In this document: one piece after another, positions 31,057 through 40,747 of the stretch
Layout: each line of letters opens with the position of its first letter
Position numbering within the stretch: the first letter of the stretch is position 1
Assembly: GCA_022448425.1 (NCBI GenBank)
Contig: JAKVCY010000031.1
Span: forward strand, 21,049 to 85,048
DNA from: Thalassotalea sp.
Lineage (GTDB): Bacteria > Pseudomonadota > Gammaproteobacteria > Enterobacterales > Alteromonadaceae
Reading direction: 5' to 3'
DNA: 64,000 nt
Notes under the pieces: model-generated
Told to the model about the DNA's origin: nothing
The model's input: only the letters and a program-made list of their open reading frames with translations
The model's database searches: none
Program-made: the position numbers and the translations under genes

Positions 31057-32802
31057 ATGTCAGATTCTTCAGTACCGACAACAAGACGAAATTTTAAGCG
31101 GCTAATGAGCTACAGTAAGCCTTATAAGCTCGGTTTAATCGCTGCTATTTTCGGCATGTTGGGGTACGCTGCAATTGACAGTTTCGTATTCTCACAGCTA
31201 CAGCCTTTAATTGATGAAGGCTTGCAAGGTAAAGACCCTGAGTTTATGAAGTGGGCACCAATATTTATTATTGGTATGTTCATTCTACGTGGCATCTGTC
31301 ATTTCATCGGTAATTACTGTTTGGCTTGGGTTGGAAATCATGTCGTTGCAGATATTCGTCAGCAACTATTCGATCATATTGTTGCTATGCCAGTCGCCTA
31401 TCATGATCAAGAGTCCACGGGCAAGCTTATCTCTAAACTCACCTATGACACTGAACAAGTGCTAGCAGCTACCAGTAAAGCGTTATTGACTTTAGTTCAA
31501 CAGGGTGCGTTTGTTTGTGGTTTATTGATCGTGATGTTTTACAACAGTTGGAAATTGTCGATCATATTCCTTGTGCTAGTGCCTATTATTGCCGTGATTG
31601 TTAGCTATGTGTCAAAGCGTTTTCGCAAAGTCAGTAAAGGCATACAAAATGCTATGGGTGAAGTAACAAGCTCTGCTGAACAAACGTTTAATGGCCATAA
31701 AGTGGTATTGACGTTTGGCGGACAAGAGCGAGAAAGCGAACGTTTCGGGGGGATCAACAAGTACAATCGCCAGCAACGTATGAAAATGGTGGTTACGAAA
31801 TCGGCGAGCGTTCCTATTATTCAAATTATCGCATCGTTTGCGCTAGCCTTTGTGCTTTATGTAGCCAATTTAGACAGCATGAAAGATAACCTAACGCCGG
31901 GATCTTTCACGACGGTTATCACTTGTATGGTTATGCTTCTTAGACCATTAAAATTATTAACAACCGTTAATAGTGAATTCCAACGTGGTATGGCAGCGGT
32001 AGCAAGTATTTTTGAGGTGTTCGACCAAGATATTGAAAAAGATTCAGGTGAAAAAGCCTTAGCTAAATCAAATGGTCGATTAGCGTTTGATAATGTTGAT
32101 TTCTATTACGGCGATGAAGAGAAACCGTCGCTATCGCAACTCAATTTCAATGCTGAGCCGGGTGAAACGGTCGCTTTAGTTGGCCGCTCTGGTAGCGGTA
32201 AATCCACGACAATCGCATTGTTACTGCGTTTCTATCAAGCCAGTAAGGGGAATGTCACTATTGATGGCGAAGACATTAATACTTATAAACTAGCGGATGT
32301 ACGCAAGCAATTTGCCTACGTTTCTCAACAGGTGGTACTGTTCAACGACTCCATTGCCAACAACATTGCCTATGGCAAGCCTGATGCGACTCGAGAGCAA
32401 ATCATCGAAGCAGCCAAGCAAGCCCATGTTATGGAGTTTGCTGAGCAAATGGCAGATGGACTAGACAGTAATGTTGGTGAAAATGGCTCTGCGCTTTCTG
32501 GTGGTCAACGTCAGCGTGTTGCGATTGCGCGAGCGCTATTGTGTGATGCACCTTTCTTGATTCTTGATGAGGCAACCAGTGCGCTCGATACTGAGTCAGA
32601 GCGACACATTCAGGATGCCTTAGCTACATTGCAAAAAAACCGTACGAGCATCGTTATCGCTCACCGACTGTCAACAATTGAAAATGCTGACAAGATTCTT
32701 GTGTTAGACCAAGGTCAAGTGATTGAACAAGGCACTCACAATGAACTGCTTGAAAGTCATGGTGCTTATGCACAACTGCATCAGTTTCAGTTTGGTCAGT
32801 AG
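31057..32802 (+). CDS. msbA: lipid A export ABC transporter MsbA
   Basis: Homodimeric flippase that moves lipid A-core across the inner membrane. The 581 residues consist of six membrane helices (about 1-320) and a nucleotide-binding domain with Walker A GRSGSGKST (about 376-384), signature LSGGQRQRVAIARAL and Walker B FLILDEATSALD. Thirteen bases separate it from lpxK, the usual operon. Confidence 0.97.
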   Translation: MSDSSVPTTRRNFKRLMSYSKPYKLGLIAAIFGMLGYAAIDSFVFSQLQPLIDEGLQGKDPEFMKWAPIFIIGMFILRGICHFIGNYCLAWVGNHVVADIRQQLFDHIVAMPVAYHDQESTGKLISKLTYDTEQVLAATSKALLTLVQQGAFVCGLLIVMFYNSWKLSIIFLVLVPIIAVIVSYVSKRFRKVSKGIQNAMGEVTSSAEQTFNGHKVVLTFGGQERESERFGGINKYNRQQRMKMVVTKSASVPIIQIIASFALAFVLYVANLDSMKDNLTPGSFTTVITCMVMLLRPLKLLTTVNSEFQRGMAAVASIFEVFDQDIEKDSGEKALAKSNGRLAFDNVDFYYGDEEKPSLSQLNFNAEPGETVALVGRSGSGKSTTIALLLRFYQASKGNVTIDGEDINTYKLADVRKQFAYVSQQVVLFNDSIANNIAYGKPDATREQIIEAAKQAHVMEFAEQMADGLDSNVGENGSALSGGQRQRVAIARALLCDAPFLILDEATSALDTESERHIQDALATLQKNRTSIVIAHRLSTIENADKILVLDQGQVIEQGTHNELLESHGAYAQLHQFQFGQ

Positions 32803-32815
32803 TAGGCACTAATTA

Positions 32816-33817
32816 ATGCGCTTAATTGAACGTGTTTGGTTTCAGGGGCATCGATCCAAATTTTGGCTGGTGCCTTTGCTGTTACCACTAACCTTCATAT
32901 TTTTCTTAGTCACAGCGTTCAGGCGCTTTTGCTATCGCGTTGGTATTAAAAAACAGTTTCCAGTGCGTGTACCAGTGCTTGTTATTGGCAATATAGGTGT
33001 TGGTGGCAACGGTAAAACGCCTATGGTCATCTATCTGATTGAACTGTGCCAACAACTTGGCATTAAGGTAGGTGTTGTAAGCCGAGGCTATGGCGGTGCA
33101 GCTCCACATTATCCTTACCTGCTAAACGAGCAAAGTTCGGCTAAAGAGGCTGGCGATGAACCTATGATGATTTATCGCCGATGCGGAATACCCGTAGCAG
33201 TTGGTCCAGACCGCGTTGCAGCAGTTTCTGTGTTGGCAGAGCAGGGATGCCAGCTGGTGTTGGCAGATGATGGCTTGCAGCACTACGGCATGGCGCGTGC
33301 AAAAGAGCTTATCGTTGTTGATGGTAAACGCCAATTTGGCAATGGCTTATTGCTTCCAGCAGGCCCTTTGAGAGAGGGTAAGTGGCGATTGGCGAGTGTT
33401 GATATGGTGGTGGTTAATGGCGATGCCGATATTACACTCAACCAAGCGTCTATGACGCTATCGCCCTTGCATATGGTGAACCTGGCCACTGGTGAAAAAT
33501 TAGATGTCGCTGAATTCGCTGAACGAAATAAAGCGGTTGTTGCTATTGCAGCGATAGGCGATCCAGATCGCTTTTTTAATACCCTGAAGCGTTGTAATAT
33601 TGGCTGTGAAAACGCTATCGGCTTTGTAGATCATCATGCCTTTTCCGAGCAGGAATTGACGCAAGTCGCACAAGAGCTTCCACTCGTGATGACAGAAAAG
33701 GACGCGATAAAGTGCCAACCTTTTGTCCATGATTCGTGGTGGTACTTAAGTATTTCCGCTACATTCAATGAACAAGATAACCAGCGCTTTGAAGCGCTGC
33801 TGAACGAGTTAATTTAG
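32816..33817 (+). CDS. lpxK: tetraacyldisaccharide 4'-kinase
   Basis: Phosphorylates the 4' position of the lipid A disaccharide. The 333-residue product has an N-terminal hydrophobic anchor (LVPLLLPLTFIFFLVTAF) and a P-loop in IGVGGNGKTP. Motifs VVSRGYGG and LADDGLQHYGM and the C-terminal VMTEKDAIKC are typical. It lies in the msbA-lpxK-ycaR-kdsB series, so lipid A phosphorylation, flipping and Kdo activation are co-expressed. Confidence 0.96.
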   Translation: MRLIERVWFQGHRSKFWLVPLLLPLTFIFFLVTAFRRFCYRVGIKKQFPVRVPVLVIGNIGVGGNGKTPMVIYLIELCQQLGIKVGVVSRGYGGAAPHYPYLLNEQSSAKEAGDEPMMIYRRCGIPVAVGPDRVAAVSVLAEQGCQLVLADDGLQHYGMARAKELIVVDGKRQFGNGLLLPAGPLREGKWRLASVDMVVVNGDADITLNQASMTLSPLHMVNLATGEKLDVAEFAERNKAVVAIAAIGDPDRFFNTLKRCNIGCENAIGFVDHHAFSEQELTQVAQELPLVMTEKDAIKCQPFVHDSWWYLSISATFNEQDNQRFEALLNELI

Positions 33818-33914
33818 CTTAGCCTGACTTAAGTTAAGGTATGTGGCATGCAGACTAGGATGCAAGTTCAGCATGAGAACATAAACAGAAGTAAAAAGAC
33901 AATCAGAGAAATTT

Positions 33915-34094
33915 ATGGCTTTTGATATTAAATTAATGGAAATTTTAGCTTGCCCTGCATGTAAGGGAAAGCTTGAATTGGATAGAGAAAACAATGAACT
34001 TATTTGTAAATTTGACCGTTTAGCCTACCCAATTGAAAACGATATTCCTGTGCTTTTAGAAAATGAAGCACGCCGCATTGAGTCTGAGGGCTAA
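33915..34094 (+). CDS. ycaR: Trm112-family small zinc protein YcaR
   Basis: A 59-residue protein of the Trm112/YcaR family: [45 protein letters not shown]. The ACPAC pair and a later Cys are candidate zinc ligands. Between lpxK and kdsB, as in E. coli. Its TAA ends one base before the kdsB ATG, so kdsB is probably translationally coupled to it. Confidence 0.93.
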   Translation: MAFDIKLMEILACPACKGKLELDRENNELICKFDRLAYPIENDIPVLLENEARRIESEG

Positions 34095-34095
34095 A

Positions 34096-34875
34096 ATGTC
34101 ATTCGTGGTCGTTATTCCGGCGAGATACCAATCGTCAAGGTTACCGGGTAAAGTGCTAGCTGATATCAATGGTAAGCCAATGATTCAGTGGGTAGTAGAA
34201 AAAGCACTAGCTAGTGGTGCCGATAAAGTTATTGTAGCAACAGATAATGATCTTGTTGCAGATACAGTAGAAGCATTTGGCGGTGAGGTTTGTCGTACGC
34301 GCGCTGACCATCAATCAGGTACGGAGCGCTTAGCTGAAGTTGTTGAAAAGTACCAATTCAGTGCTGACCAAATTATTGTCAATGTACAAGGTGATGAGCC
34401 TTTCATTCCAGCAGACAACATTGCCCAAGTAGCTGCTAATCTTGAAGCCGAATCTTTGGCTCGTATGGCGACATTAGCGGTTCATATTCATGATGCTGAA
34501 GAAGCGTTTAATCCAAACGCAGTTAAAGTATTAACCGACAAAAACGGACATGCGCTGTACTTCAGCCGTGCAACTATTCCGTATGATCGTGAGCGTTTTT
34601 TAGCTGCCCAAGCCGAAGGCAATAACCCATCTCAAATTGGTGATTTTTATCTGCGCCATATCGGCATTTATGCTTATCGCGCCGGCTTTATTCAAGACTA
34701 TGTAAGCTGGCCAGCAAGTGATCTAGAAAAAATAGAGTCGCTTGAGCAGTTGCGAGTACTGTGGCAAGGTGAAAAAATCCATGTTGCGGTGGCTCAGAGC
34801 CGTACTCCTGTAGAAGGTGTTGATACGCCAGAAGACTTAGAGAAAGCAAGAGCATATGCTGCTAGCTTAAGTTAG
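34096..34875 (+). CDS. kdsB: 3-deoxy-manno-octulosonate cytidylyltransferase
   Basis: Activates Kdo as CMP-Kdo for LPS inner-core synthesis. I start at the ATG at 34096 ([19 protein letters not shown]), giving 259 residues. Upstream in-frame codons to 34063 lie inside ycaR and have no family match. Signatures are [21 protein letters not shown] and the C-terminal [12 protein letters not shown]. The gene ends ten bases before the left end of the inverted-repeat element at 34885. Confidence 0.97.
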   Translation: MSFVVVIPARYQSSRLPGKVLADINGKPMIQWVVEKALASGADKVIVATDNDLVADTVEAFGGEVCRTRADHQSGTERLAEVVEKYQFSADQIIVNVQGDEPFIPADNIAQVAANLEAESLARMATLAVHIHDAEEAFNPNAVKVLTDKNGHALYFSRATIPYDRERFLAAQAEGNNPSQIGDFYLRHIGIYAYRAGFIQDYVSWPASDLEKIESLEQLRVLWQGEKIHVAVAQSRTPVEGVDTPEDLEKARAYAASLS

Positions 34876-34884
34876 CAAGGTTTG

Positions 34885-35266
34885 CTAGGGCGTTTTGATC
34901 TTTCGAGGTTGTTTTTGCATCAATTTATGATGTTTTTATACAAGGCAGAGTTTATGTCGTGTGGTTATTCCACATAAATAAGCGATAAAGACTTTGTGCT
35001 CCTGCAAAGTCACCTTACCCTACATCCTTGTAGGGCAACGCAGTAGAAAGGCATCATAAATGCTGTCCTAAGTATGTAGTAAAAGGGATTCGTTTAAATG
35101 CATTTTTCTCATAGATGCCTGCATGGATGCAGGTACTAAGATTATGCAGGAGCATAATAATCGGTGCTTGCTCTGTGCGTAGAATAACTATGCGTATCAC
35201 AAGTGCCGCGATAAAAATGCATTTAATTCGAACAAGATTTAACCCTGAAAGTTCAACACGCCCTAG
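34885..35266. mobile_element. MITE-like element with IS5-type ends
   Basis: A 382-base non-coding element. Both ends read inward from CTAGGGCGT; the two ends match over about 22 of 26 positions. CTAG at each extremity could be a 4-base target duplication (YTAR type) or part of the repeat; being palindromic, it cannot be decided. The inside holds smaller hairpins, for example CCTACA...TGTAGG around 35020 and a CTGCAT/ATGCAG pair around 35120. Its end sequence also begins the element at 63874, so the two share mobilisation signals. Confidence 0.75.
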
Positions 35267-35489
35267 TTATTTCAGCCAGTACTTGTGATCGTATTTGTAT
35301 CAGTAACGTACTGGCTTTACCTGCTTATGAACGATAGCGATGTTAGTGTTAATTGTGTGCGTCGCTAGTCATACTTAACCCATAATTGACTTAACTCACA
35401 ATTAACTTAAGTTGAGTAAGCAACTCGAGATTAAAAACTAAGTCTAAAATCTTAAATCTAGAGACTAAAGCCACAGAAGGTCACCGTAT
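35267..35489. other. intergenic region upstream of the deacetylase-fold gene
   Basis: No gene seen. A 9-base inverted repeat, AGCCAGTAC at 35274-35282 and GTACTGGCT at 35308-35316 with a 25-base loop, is the only clear structure. The rest is AT-rich with repeated TTAACTTAA-like words and may contain the promoter of the next gene. Confidence 0.4.
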
Positions 35490-36398
35490 TTGATACCCCT
35501 GATTTATCATCCTAATTATTCTTGTCCCTTTCCTGAAAGTCACCGCTTTGTGATGTCTAAGTTTGTGCGTCTTCATGACCATCTCAAGAAGGAAGGGGTC
35601 GTTAAGGCAAACATAGTTAGGCCTAAAAGCGCTTCAGTAGAAGACTTATCAATTGTCCATTGCGAGAGCTACTTAACCGCGATGCAAGATAACCTTGTTG
35701 ACGCGAAAGAGTGGCGCAGAGTCGGGTTACCATGGAGTGAAGGGCTTATCAAGCGAACATTCACTGCCCCCAATGGTACCTTATTGGCGGCACGTGTTGC
35801 TTTACATAAAGGGCTTTCGTGTCATTTGGCGGGCGGCACACATCACGCGCATCGTGACTTTGGCTCAGGTTTTTGTATGGTTAATGATCTTGCCTATGCA
35901 GCTAAGTCGTTACTTGCCGAAGGAAGGGTCAATAAAGTACTGATATTCGACCTTGACGTTCATCAAGGCGATGGCACTGCCGCTATTTTGGCGGATGAGC
36001 CTCGCGCTTTCACTTGCTCGATTCACTGTGAGAAAAACTTCCCATTTCGCAAGCACGATAGTGACTTAGACATAGGTTTAGATATTGGTCTAGGCGATGA
36101 ACCATATTTAGACGTTGTTATTGAGACGCTTGAACGCTTGCTTGACGAGGAAAAACCGGATTTAGTGCTGTATGACGCAGGTGTTGATGTTTGGCAAGAC
36201 GATGTGTTGGGACGACTAGATATCAGCTGGCAAGGTATTTACAGGCGTGATACTGAAGTGATTTCCCGTTGCTTGGCGAAAGGAGTCCCTGTCACGACTG
36301 TTATCGGTGGCGGCTATGACAAAGATCACCAGAGGTTGGCAGAACGCCATGCGATTGTGGTGAAAGCGGCAAATTCACTTTATCACCAGAAACTATAA
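35490..36398 (+). CDS. histone deacetylase-fold (acetoin utilization/AphA-type) amidohydrolase
   Basis: A zinc-dependent deacetylase-superfamily protein, 302 residues. Active-site motifs are GGTHHAHRDFGSGFCMVNDLA (His pair, about 109-129), FDLDVHQGDGTA (metal Asp and His) and YDAGVDVWQDDVLG. The start is TTG at 35490, with AGAAGG nine bases upstream and an N-terminus matching relatives (IPLIYHPNYSCPFPESHRF). The substrate is unknown: bacterial members deacetylate polyamines or other small amides. Convergent with the ABM-domain gene, seven bases apart. Confidence 0.9.
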   Translation: MIPLIYHPNYSCPFPESHRFVMSKFVRLHDHLKKEGVVKANIVRPKSASVEDLSIVHCESYLTAMQDNLVDAKEWRRVGLPWSEGLIKRTFTAPNGTLLAARVALHKGLSCHLAGGTHHAHRDFGSGFCMVNDLAYAAKSLLAEGRVNKVLIFDLDVHQGDGTAAILADEPRAFTCSIHCEKNFPFRKHDSDLDIGLDIGLGDEPYLDVVIETLERLLDEEKPDLVLYDAGVDVWQDDVLGRLDISWQGIYRRDTEVISRCLAKGVPVTTVIGGGYDKDHQRLAERHAIVVKAANSLYHQKL

Positions 36399-36405
36399 CC
36401 CCAGG

Positions 36406-36771
36406 CTAGTCTGCAGAGCTCATTGAGTACGTCCTTAAAAGCTCAACGACTTCTACTTGATAGTGACGATACCAGCGTTGCTGACCGCTTTTTTGTGCAT
36501 ATAAATGGCTGGTGTCTGCTTTCCAAGCTTGGATGTCTTCAAGTGACTGCCAGTAAGATATAGCCACTTCATCGTTTCCTTGAGTGTATGCGACAAAATC
36601 GAGACAGTGATATTTTTCAAATGCTAGTTGGCGTAGGTCTTTGACCAAGTTGTCGTATTCATTATCCAAATGCTTAATTTCAGCTTTAAAAATAACTGCA
36701 AACTTAGGTTTCAGAGGTTTCTGAGGCTGCCTAGGTTGCTGAGATTGACTGGCATCGCTCTTCGATTCCAT
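36406..36771 (-). CDS. antibiotic biosynthesis monooxygenase (ABM) domain protein
   Basis: A 121-residue protein: a Gln/Pro/Lys-rich N-terminus of about 22 residues, then one ABM dimeric alpha-beta barrel domain (FAVIFKAEIK ... FVAYTQGNDEVAISYWQSLEDIQAWKADTSHLYAQKSGQQRWYRHYQVEVVEL, with the conserved SYW and W-x-x-D-x-x-H features). Similar proteins are annotated as heme-degrading or small-molecule monooxygenase-like; the function here is unknown. Confidence 0.8.
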   Translation of the reverse strand: MESKSDASQSQQPRQPQKPLKPKFAVIFKAEIKHLDNEYDNLVKDLRQLAFEKYHCLDFVAYTQGNDEVAISYWQSLEDIQAWKADTSHLYAQKSGQQRWYRHYQVEVVELLRTYSMSSAD

Positions 36772-36920
36772 TGCTTGCTCCCATTTCTGCTATTTGTTTT
36801 CAGGTTCTAAATCTTTTGGCTTTAGCATGTCATAGTCTGCAAATCGCCTCTAGCAAATTTTAGTCAAAGAATTCATACTTTCCTCAACTTTTTTTCCGCT
36901 AATAAATATAAGGAAATGAA

Positions 36921-37586
36921 ATGCAAAAGACCGTGGTGATTACCGGCGCTAATCGAGGTATTGGCTTGGCAATGGCTCAAATCTTTAAATCGAAAGGCTA
37001 TGCCGTGAAAGGTGTTTGTCGCAGTAGTTCACCAGCGCTAGAGGCACTTGGCATTGAAGTGGTAGACGGTGTTGACGTAGCAACAGGTGATGGAATAGCA
37101 AGACTCGAGTCTGCACTGGTCAGTACTAACATTGACGTATTGGTATGTAACGCGGGCATTTTACGCGATGAAAACCTCGGCCACTTTAATCTCGAGACAA
37201 TGCGTGATCAGTTTGAGGTTAATACCTTAGCACCACTGCGTGTTGTTCATGCGTTGCAATCTCACTTAGGAGCGGGGAGCAAGATCGCGATGATTACTTC
37301 TCGCATGGGCTCCATTGCTGATAATACATCTGGTGGACGTTTTGGTTATCGCATGTCTAAGGCGGCTTTGAATATTGCTTCAGTTTCGCTAAGTCATGAC
37401 TTAGCAGAGCGTGATATTGCCGTGGGTATCTATCACCCAGGCTATGTGCAGACTGACATGGTAGGCGGGCGAGGTGATATTCCAGCAAGCGAAGCGGCAA
37501 ATCGAATTATTGGGCTTATCGATAATTTGACGATGGCAGAATCTGGCGTATTTAAACATTCTAATGGCGAACAGTTACCTTGGTAG
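36921..37586 (+). CDS. short-chain dehydrogenase/reductase
   Basis: A classical SDR of 221 residues. The NAD(P) motif TGANRGIG is at the N-terminus, NAG (CNAGIL) follows, the catalytic Ser is in ITSRMGS and Tyr-x-x-x-Lys is in YRMSKAALN. The start has AAGGAAA close upstream. The substrate is unknown. It is followed by the alkyltransferase-like gene 40 bases downstream on the same strand. Confidence 0.9.
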   Translation: MQKTVVITGANRGIGLAMAQIFKSKGYAVKGVCRSSSPALEALGIEVVDGVDVATGDGIARLESALVSTNIDVLVCNAGILRDENLGHFNLETMRDQFEVNTLAPLRVVHALQSHLGAGSKIAMITSRMGSIADNTSGGRFGYRMSKAALNIASVSLSHDLAERDIAVGIYHPGYVQTDMVGGRGDIPASEAANRIIGLIDNLTMAESGVFKHSNGEQLPW

Positions 37587-37626
37587 CACTGACCGTTGTG
37601 ACTGAGCTACTGACGAAAAGAACTTT

Positions 37627-37983
37627 ATGACAATAAAACCAGAATATCTAAAAATCTGGCGCACAGTGCAGTTGATTCCAGCTGGCAAGGTTGCCAGCTA
37701 CGGGCAAATTGCCGATCTAGCAGGATTGCCCGGTAGAGCAAGGTTAGTCGGTAAGTGCCTTGGGTATGTGCCGGAAGATGGTGTTGATGGTCAAAATGTT
37801 CCTTGGTATCGGGTGATTAACTCAGCAGGTAAGATTTCCTTCCCACTAGGCAGCGAACACTTTGAACGCCAGAAACAACACTTGCAAGATGAGCAGGTGG
37901 TTGTTATTGGCGCTCGTATTCGACTTGCTGACTTTCAATGGCAGCCAGATATTACTGAGTTACTGTTTAGACTGCAGTACTGA
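37627..37983 (+). CDS. alkyltransferase-like protein (ATL)
   Basis: A DNA-lesion-recognition protein of the MGMT superfamily, 118 residues. It keeps the helix-turn-helix GKVASYGQIADLAGLPGRARLVGKCLG, but the active site PCHRV of true methyltransferases is PWYRVI (Trp in place of Cys). It cannot accept an alkyl group and instead flags O6-alkylguanine for nucleotide excision repair, as in E. coli YbaZ and fission yeast Atl1. It is convergent with kmo, 13 bases apart. Confidence 0.9.
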   Translation: MTIKPEYLKIWRTVQLIPAGKVASYGQIADLAGLPGRARLVGKCLGYVPEDGVDGQNVPWYRVINSAGKISFPLGSEHFERQKQHLQDEQVVVIGARIRLADFQWQPDITELLFRLQY

Positions 37984-37996
37984 TTCCTTTGTGCTG

Positions 37997-39409
37997 CTAA
38001 AGTTGGTATTTATCTAGCAAGCTTTCAATAATGTCATCGGTAAGTTGTGTTGGGCAGCTATATCGGTCAGACAACTCTGCTAGCAGTTGCTTATGTTTCT
38101 CACCTAGTCGATAGGCCTCACTGTATGGTCTGTGTTCGAACATCACCATAGCGTAGCGGGGCGTAAATCTATTTGGGAATGATTGCTGGATTTTAGCGGC
38201 AAATTGCTTTTGCAAAAGAAACTCATGCTGCATGACGCTGTCGCGCATCTCAATGTAATTCTCTAATGCCATATCGGCAATTGCATCTGCATTTTCTTTG
38301 CGCATGTTTTCTACTTGCGTAAACAGTGCTGTCCAATCAGCTTTCGCTTCAGCGTCTTTAGCATCAGGGAATATTGAGGCAATTGCATCGCAATCTTCAA
38401 AACCACAATTCATACCTTGACCATGGAACGGGACGATAGCATGTGCCGCATCACCAATAATGAGCGCTTTATCTTCAAACTGCCATGGAGAGCATTTAAT
38501 GGTGCCGAGTTTTCCCGTTGGGTTTTGTAAAAAGCTATCCGTCAGATTGTCCAAAAGCGGTGTTGCTGTCGCGAAATGGCGATTAAAAAACTGTTGAACT
38601 TCATCCTCTATGCGAATGCTATCAAAACTCGTGAAACCCTTGTTTGGCATAAATAGCGTTGCGGTAAAGCTGGCATCTAGATTGGGTAAAGCGATTAACA
38701 TGAACTCGCCTCTAGGCCAGATATGCAAAGCATTGGGTTCCAGTTGGAATTGACCATCGGCTGTTGGGGCTATGGTAAGTTCTTTGTAACTGTGATCAAG
38801 CATATCCTCAGAAAGGCTAAAGGGTGAGGTGGAGTTAGACTGCTTACCAGACTGCTCAATCAGTGCATCAACAATTGCCTCACGGACGGGAGAATTTGCA
38901 CCATCGGTACCAATGATTCGTTGAAATGAATAGCGTTTTGAAGTGACCTTTGATTGACCGTTAGCGAGTTCTTTGACGCCAGCGGTAAAGCACATGCTAT
39001 TAAAATCAATATCGGTAATTTTGTGTTCAAAGTAAAAAGTTACTCGCCCTGTAGCTTCTGCTTGCGACATTAAATAACTGTTTAGCTTTGCTCGTGATAT
39101 TGAATAAATAACCTCTTTAGATGATTGGCCGTAAGGTTGAAGGCTTGGCGTTTGTCCGTCGACGTGCACCATACGACCTGACATGGGGATGAGCATGTCG
39201 TTAATATCATCCATTAGACCAAGTGCCTGCAGCGGCTTTATGCCGCGATTAGCTAACGCTAGGTTAATAGAGCGCCCTGCAGAAATATCCGTTTTTCGCA
39301 TGTCTGTACGCGATTCAAATACATCCACTGTATAGCCTTTTCTCGCCAAAATAATCGATAGTAGCGAACCTACCAAGCCACCGCCAATCAAGCTAATTTG
39401 TATTGTCAT
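37997..39409 (-). CDS. kmo: kynurenine 3-monooxygenase
   Basis: FAD-dependent hydroxylase that turns L-kynurenine into 3-hydroxykynurenine. FAD motifs are GGGLVGSLL near the start, GTDGANSPVR and GDAAHAIVPFHGQGMNCGFED. I use the ATG at 39409 with GGAG eight bases upstream, giving 470 residues; it overlaps the kynU stop (ATGA). A GTG at 39418 is a weaker alternative. It is the last gene of the catabolic series, transcribed kynU then kmo. Confidence 0.94.
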   Translation of the reverse strand: MTIQISLIGGGLVGSLLSIILARKGYTVDVFESRTDMRKTDISAGRSINLALANRGIKPLQALGLMDDINDMLIPMSGRMVHVDGQTPSLQPYGQSSKEVIYSISRAKLNSYLMSQAEATGRVTFYFEHKITDIDFNSMCFTAGVKELANGQSKVTSKRYSFQRIIGTDGANSPVREAIVDALIEQSGKQSNSTSPFSLSEDMLDHSYKELTIAPTADGQFQLEPNALHIWPRGEFMLIALPNLDASFTATLFMPNKGFTSFDSIRIEDEVQQFFNRHFATATPLLDNLTDSFLQNPTGKLGTIKCSPWQFEDKALIIGDAAHAIVPFHGQGMNCGFEDCDAIASIFPDAKDAEAKADWTALFTQVENMRKENADAIADMALENYIEMRDSVMQHEFLLQKQFAAKIQQSFPNRFTPRYAMVMFEHRPYSEAYRLGEKHKQLLAELSDRYSCPTQLTDDIIESLLDKYQL

Positions 39410-40713
39410 TGCAAGCACTCCTTTAAAATGCGAACAAAGTGATAACAGTCTTCAAAGCGATTGTACAAAGGCACGGGAGCGACGCGAATAACATTGGGCT
39501 CACGCCAGTCTGTTGTGATGCCTTGTTGTTCAATACGTTTAAAGAGTGCTTTACCGTCTAATTTATCGCATGTGACCATAATCGATAGCTGGCAGCCTGA
39601 CTCACTTTCCTCAGCGGGCGTAATAATGTCGATTTTATTTGGTAGCTCTTGCGCTAATAATGCACGTAAATACTGTGTGAGCTTGAGTGACTTTTCACGA
39701 AGTTTCTTCATACCACCCGCTAAAATAACCGTTTCGTATGCGCCACGAACAGCGGCTAAACTCAGTACTGGCGGGTTAGATAGTTGCCAGCCTTCGGCAC
39801 TTGCGATGGCGTGGAACTGATTGCCCATTTTAAAACGCGTGTCTTTATCGTGTCCCCACCAACCAGCAAAACGATTAAGTTCGGTATTCGTGGCGTGCTT
39901 TTCATGAATAAAACAGCCTGCGACAGAGCCTGCACCACTATTGAGGTATTTGTAGCTGCACCAACAAGCGAAATCCACTTGCCAGTCGTGCAGTGCTAAT
40001 TCAACATTGCCAGCAGCGTGGGCGAGGTCGAAACCTATTTTGATGCCATGTTGATGCGCTTTCTCGGTTATGGCAGCAATGTCGAGTACTTGCCCCGTAT
40101 AATATTGAACACCTGGTAATAAAATAAGTGCTAACTCATCACTGTGACCCTCTATTAAAGCAAATAAATCGTCGGTGTTGAGAAGCTCTTCATTAGTGCG
40201 TGGTTGCCATAAGAGCAAGTTGTCCTCGACATCAATTCCGTGGTGCTTGAGTTGAGATGTCATCGCATAGTGGTCAGAGGGAAAGGCATGGTCTTCAATA
40301 AGGATTTTGCAACGTTTGCCCTGTGGCTGATAAAAACTCACCATCATCAGATGCAGGTTGACGGTTAGAGAGTTCATCATGACGACTTCGTTTTTTTTAG
40401 CGCCAACGATTTGTGACGCAAAATCAGTGATAAATTCGTGATAAGGCAACCAAGGGTACTCACCTTCAAAGTGACCTTTGACGCCGCGCTCTCCCCATGC
40501 CTCAAGTAGCTCCATCACGGCTTCTTTGGCAAGTATCGGCTGTAGACCCAGAGAATTACCTGTGAAGTAATACTCGTCTTCGCCATTGGCTTGTTTGGGG
40601 ATGACAAAATGCGCTCGCATATGTGCAATCGGGTCGTTGTTATCTAATGTTTGTGCTTGCTTTAATGCCCGAGCTAGGCTATGTGTTTGGGCGTTGTCTA
40701 TCATGTCATTCAC
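39406..40713 (-). CDS. kynU: kynureninase
   Basis: PLP enzyme that splits 3-hydroxykynurenine (or kynurenine) into 3-hydroxyanthranilate and alanine. The 435 residues show FTGNSLGLQP near the N-terminus, DLAHAAGNV (PLP Asp) and the Schiff-base lysine in CWCSYKYLNSG, with the conserved WWGH later. It overlaps kmo by four bases and is separated from the cyclase gene by 34 bases. Confidence 0.96.
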   Translation of the reverse strand: MNDMIDNAQTHSLARALKQAQTLDNNDPIAHMRAHFVIPKQANGEDEYYFTGNSLGLQPILAKEAVMELLEAWGERGVKGHFEGEYPWLPYHEFITDFASQIVGAKKNEVVMMNSLTVNLHLMMVSFYQPQGKRCKILIEDHAFPSDHYAMTSQLKHHGIDVEDNLLLWQPRTNEELLNTDDLFALIEGHSDELALILLPGVQYYTGQVLDIAAITEKAHQHGIKIGFDLAHAAGNVELALHDWQVDFACWCSYKYLNSGAGSVAGCFIHEKHATNTELNRFAGWWGHDKDTRFKMGNQFHAIASAEGWQLSNPPVLSLAAVRGAYETVILAGGMKKLREKSLKLTQYLRALLAQELPNKIDIITPAEESESGCQLSIMVTCDKLDGKALFKRIEQQGITTDWREPNVIRVAPVPLYNRFEDCYHFVRILKECLQ

Positions 40714-40747
40714 TTAGTTATTGCTTTAGTTATTGTTTTAGTTCTTA

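Noticed and set aside
34063..34095. Earlier start for kdsB inside ycaR
   Set aside because: Codons upstream of the ATG at 34096 lie in ycaR in another frame and break the family N-terminus [11 protein letters not shown].
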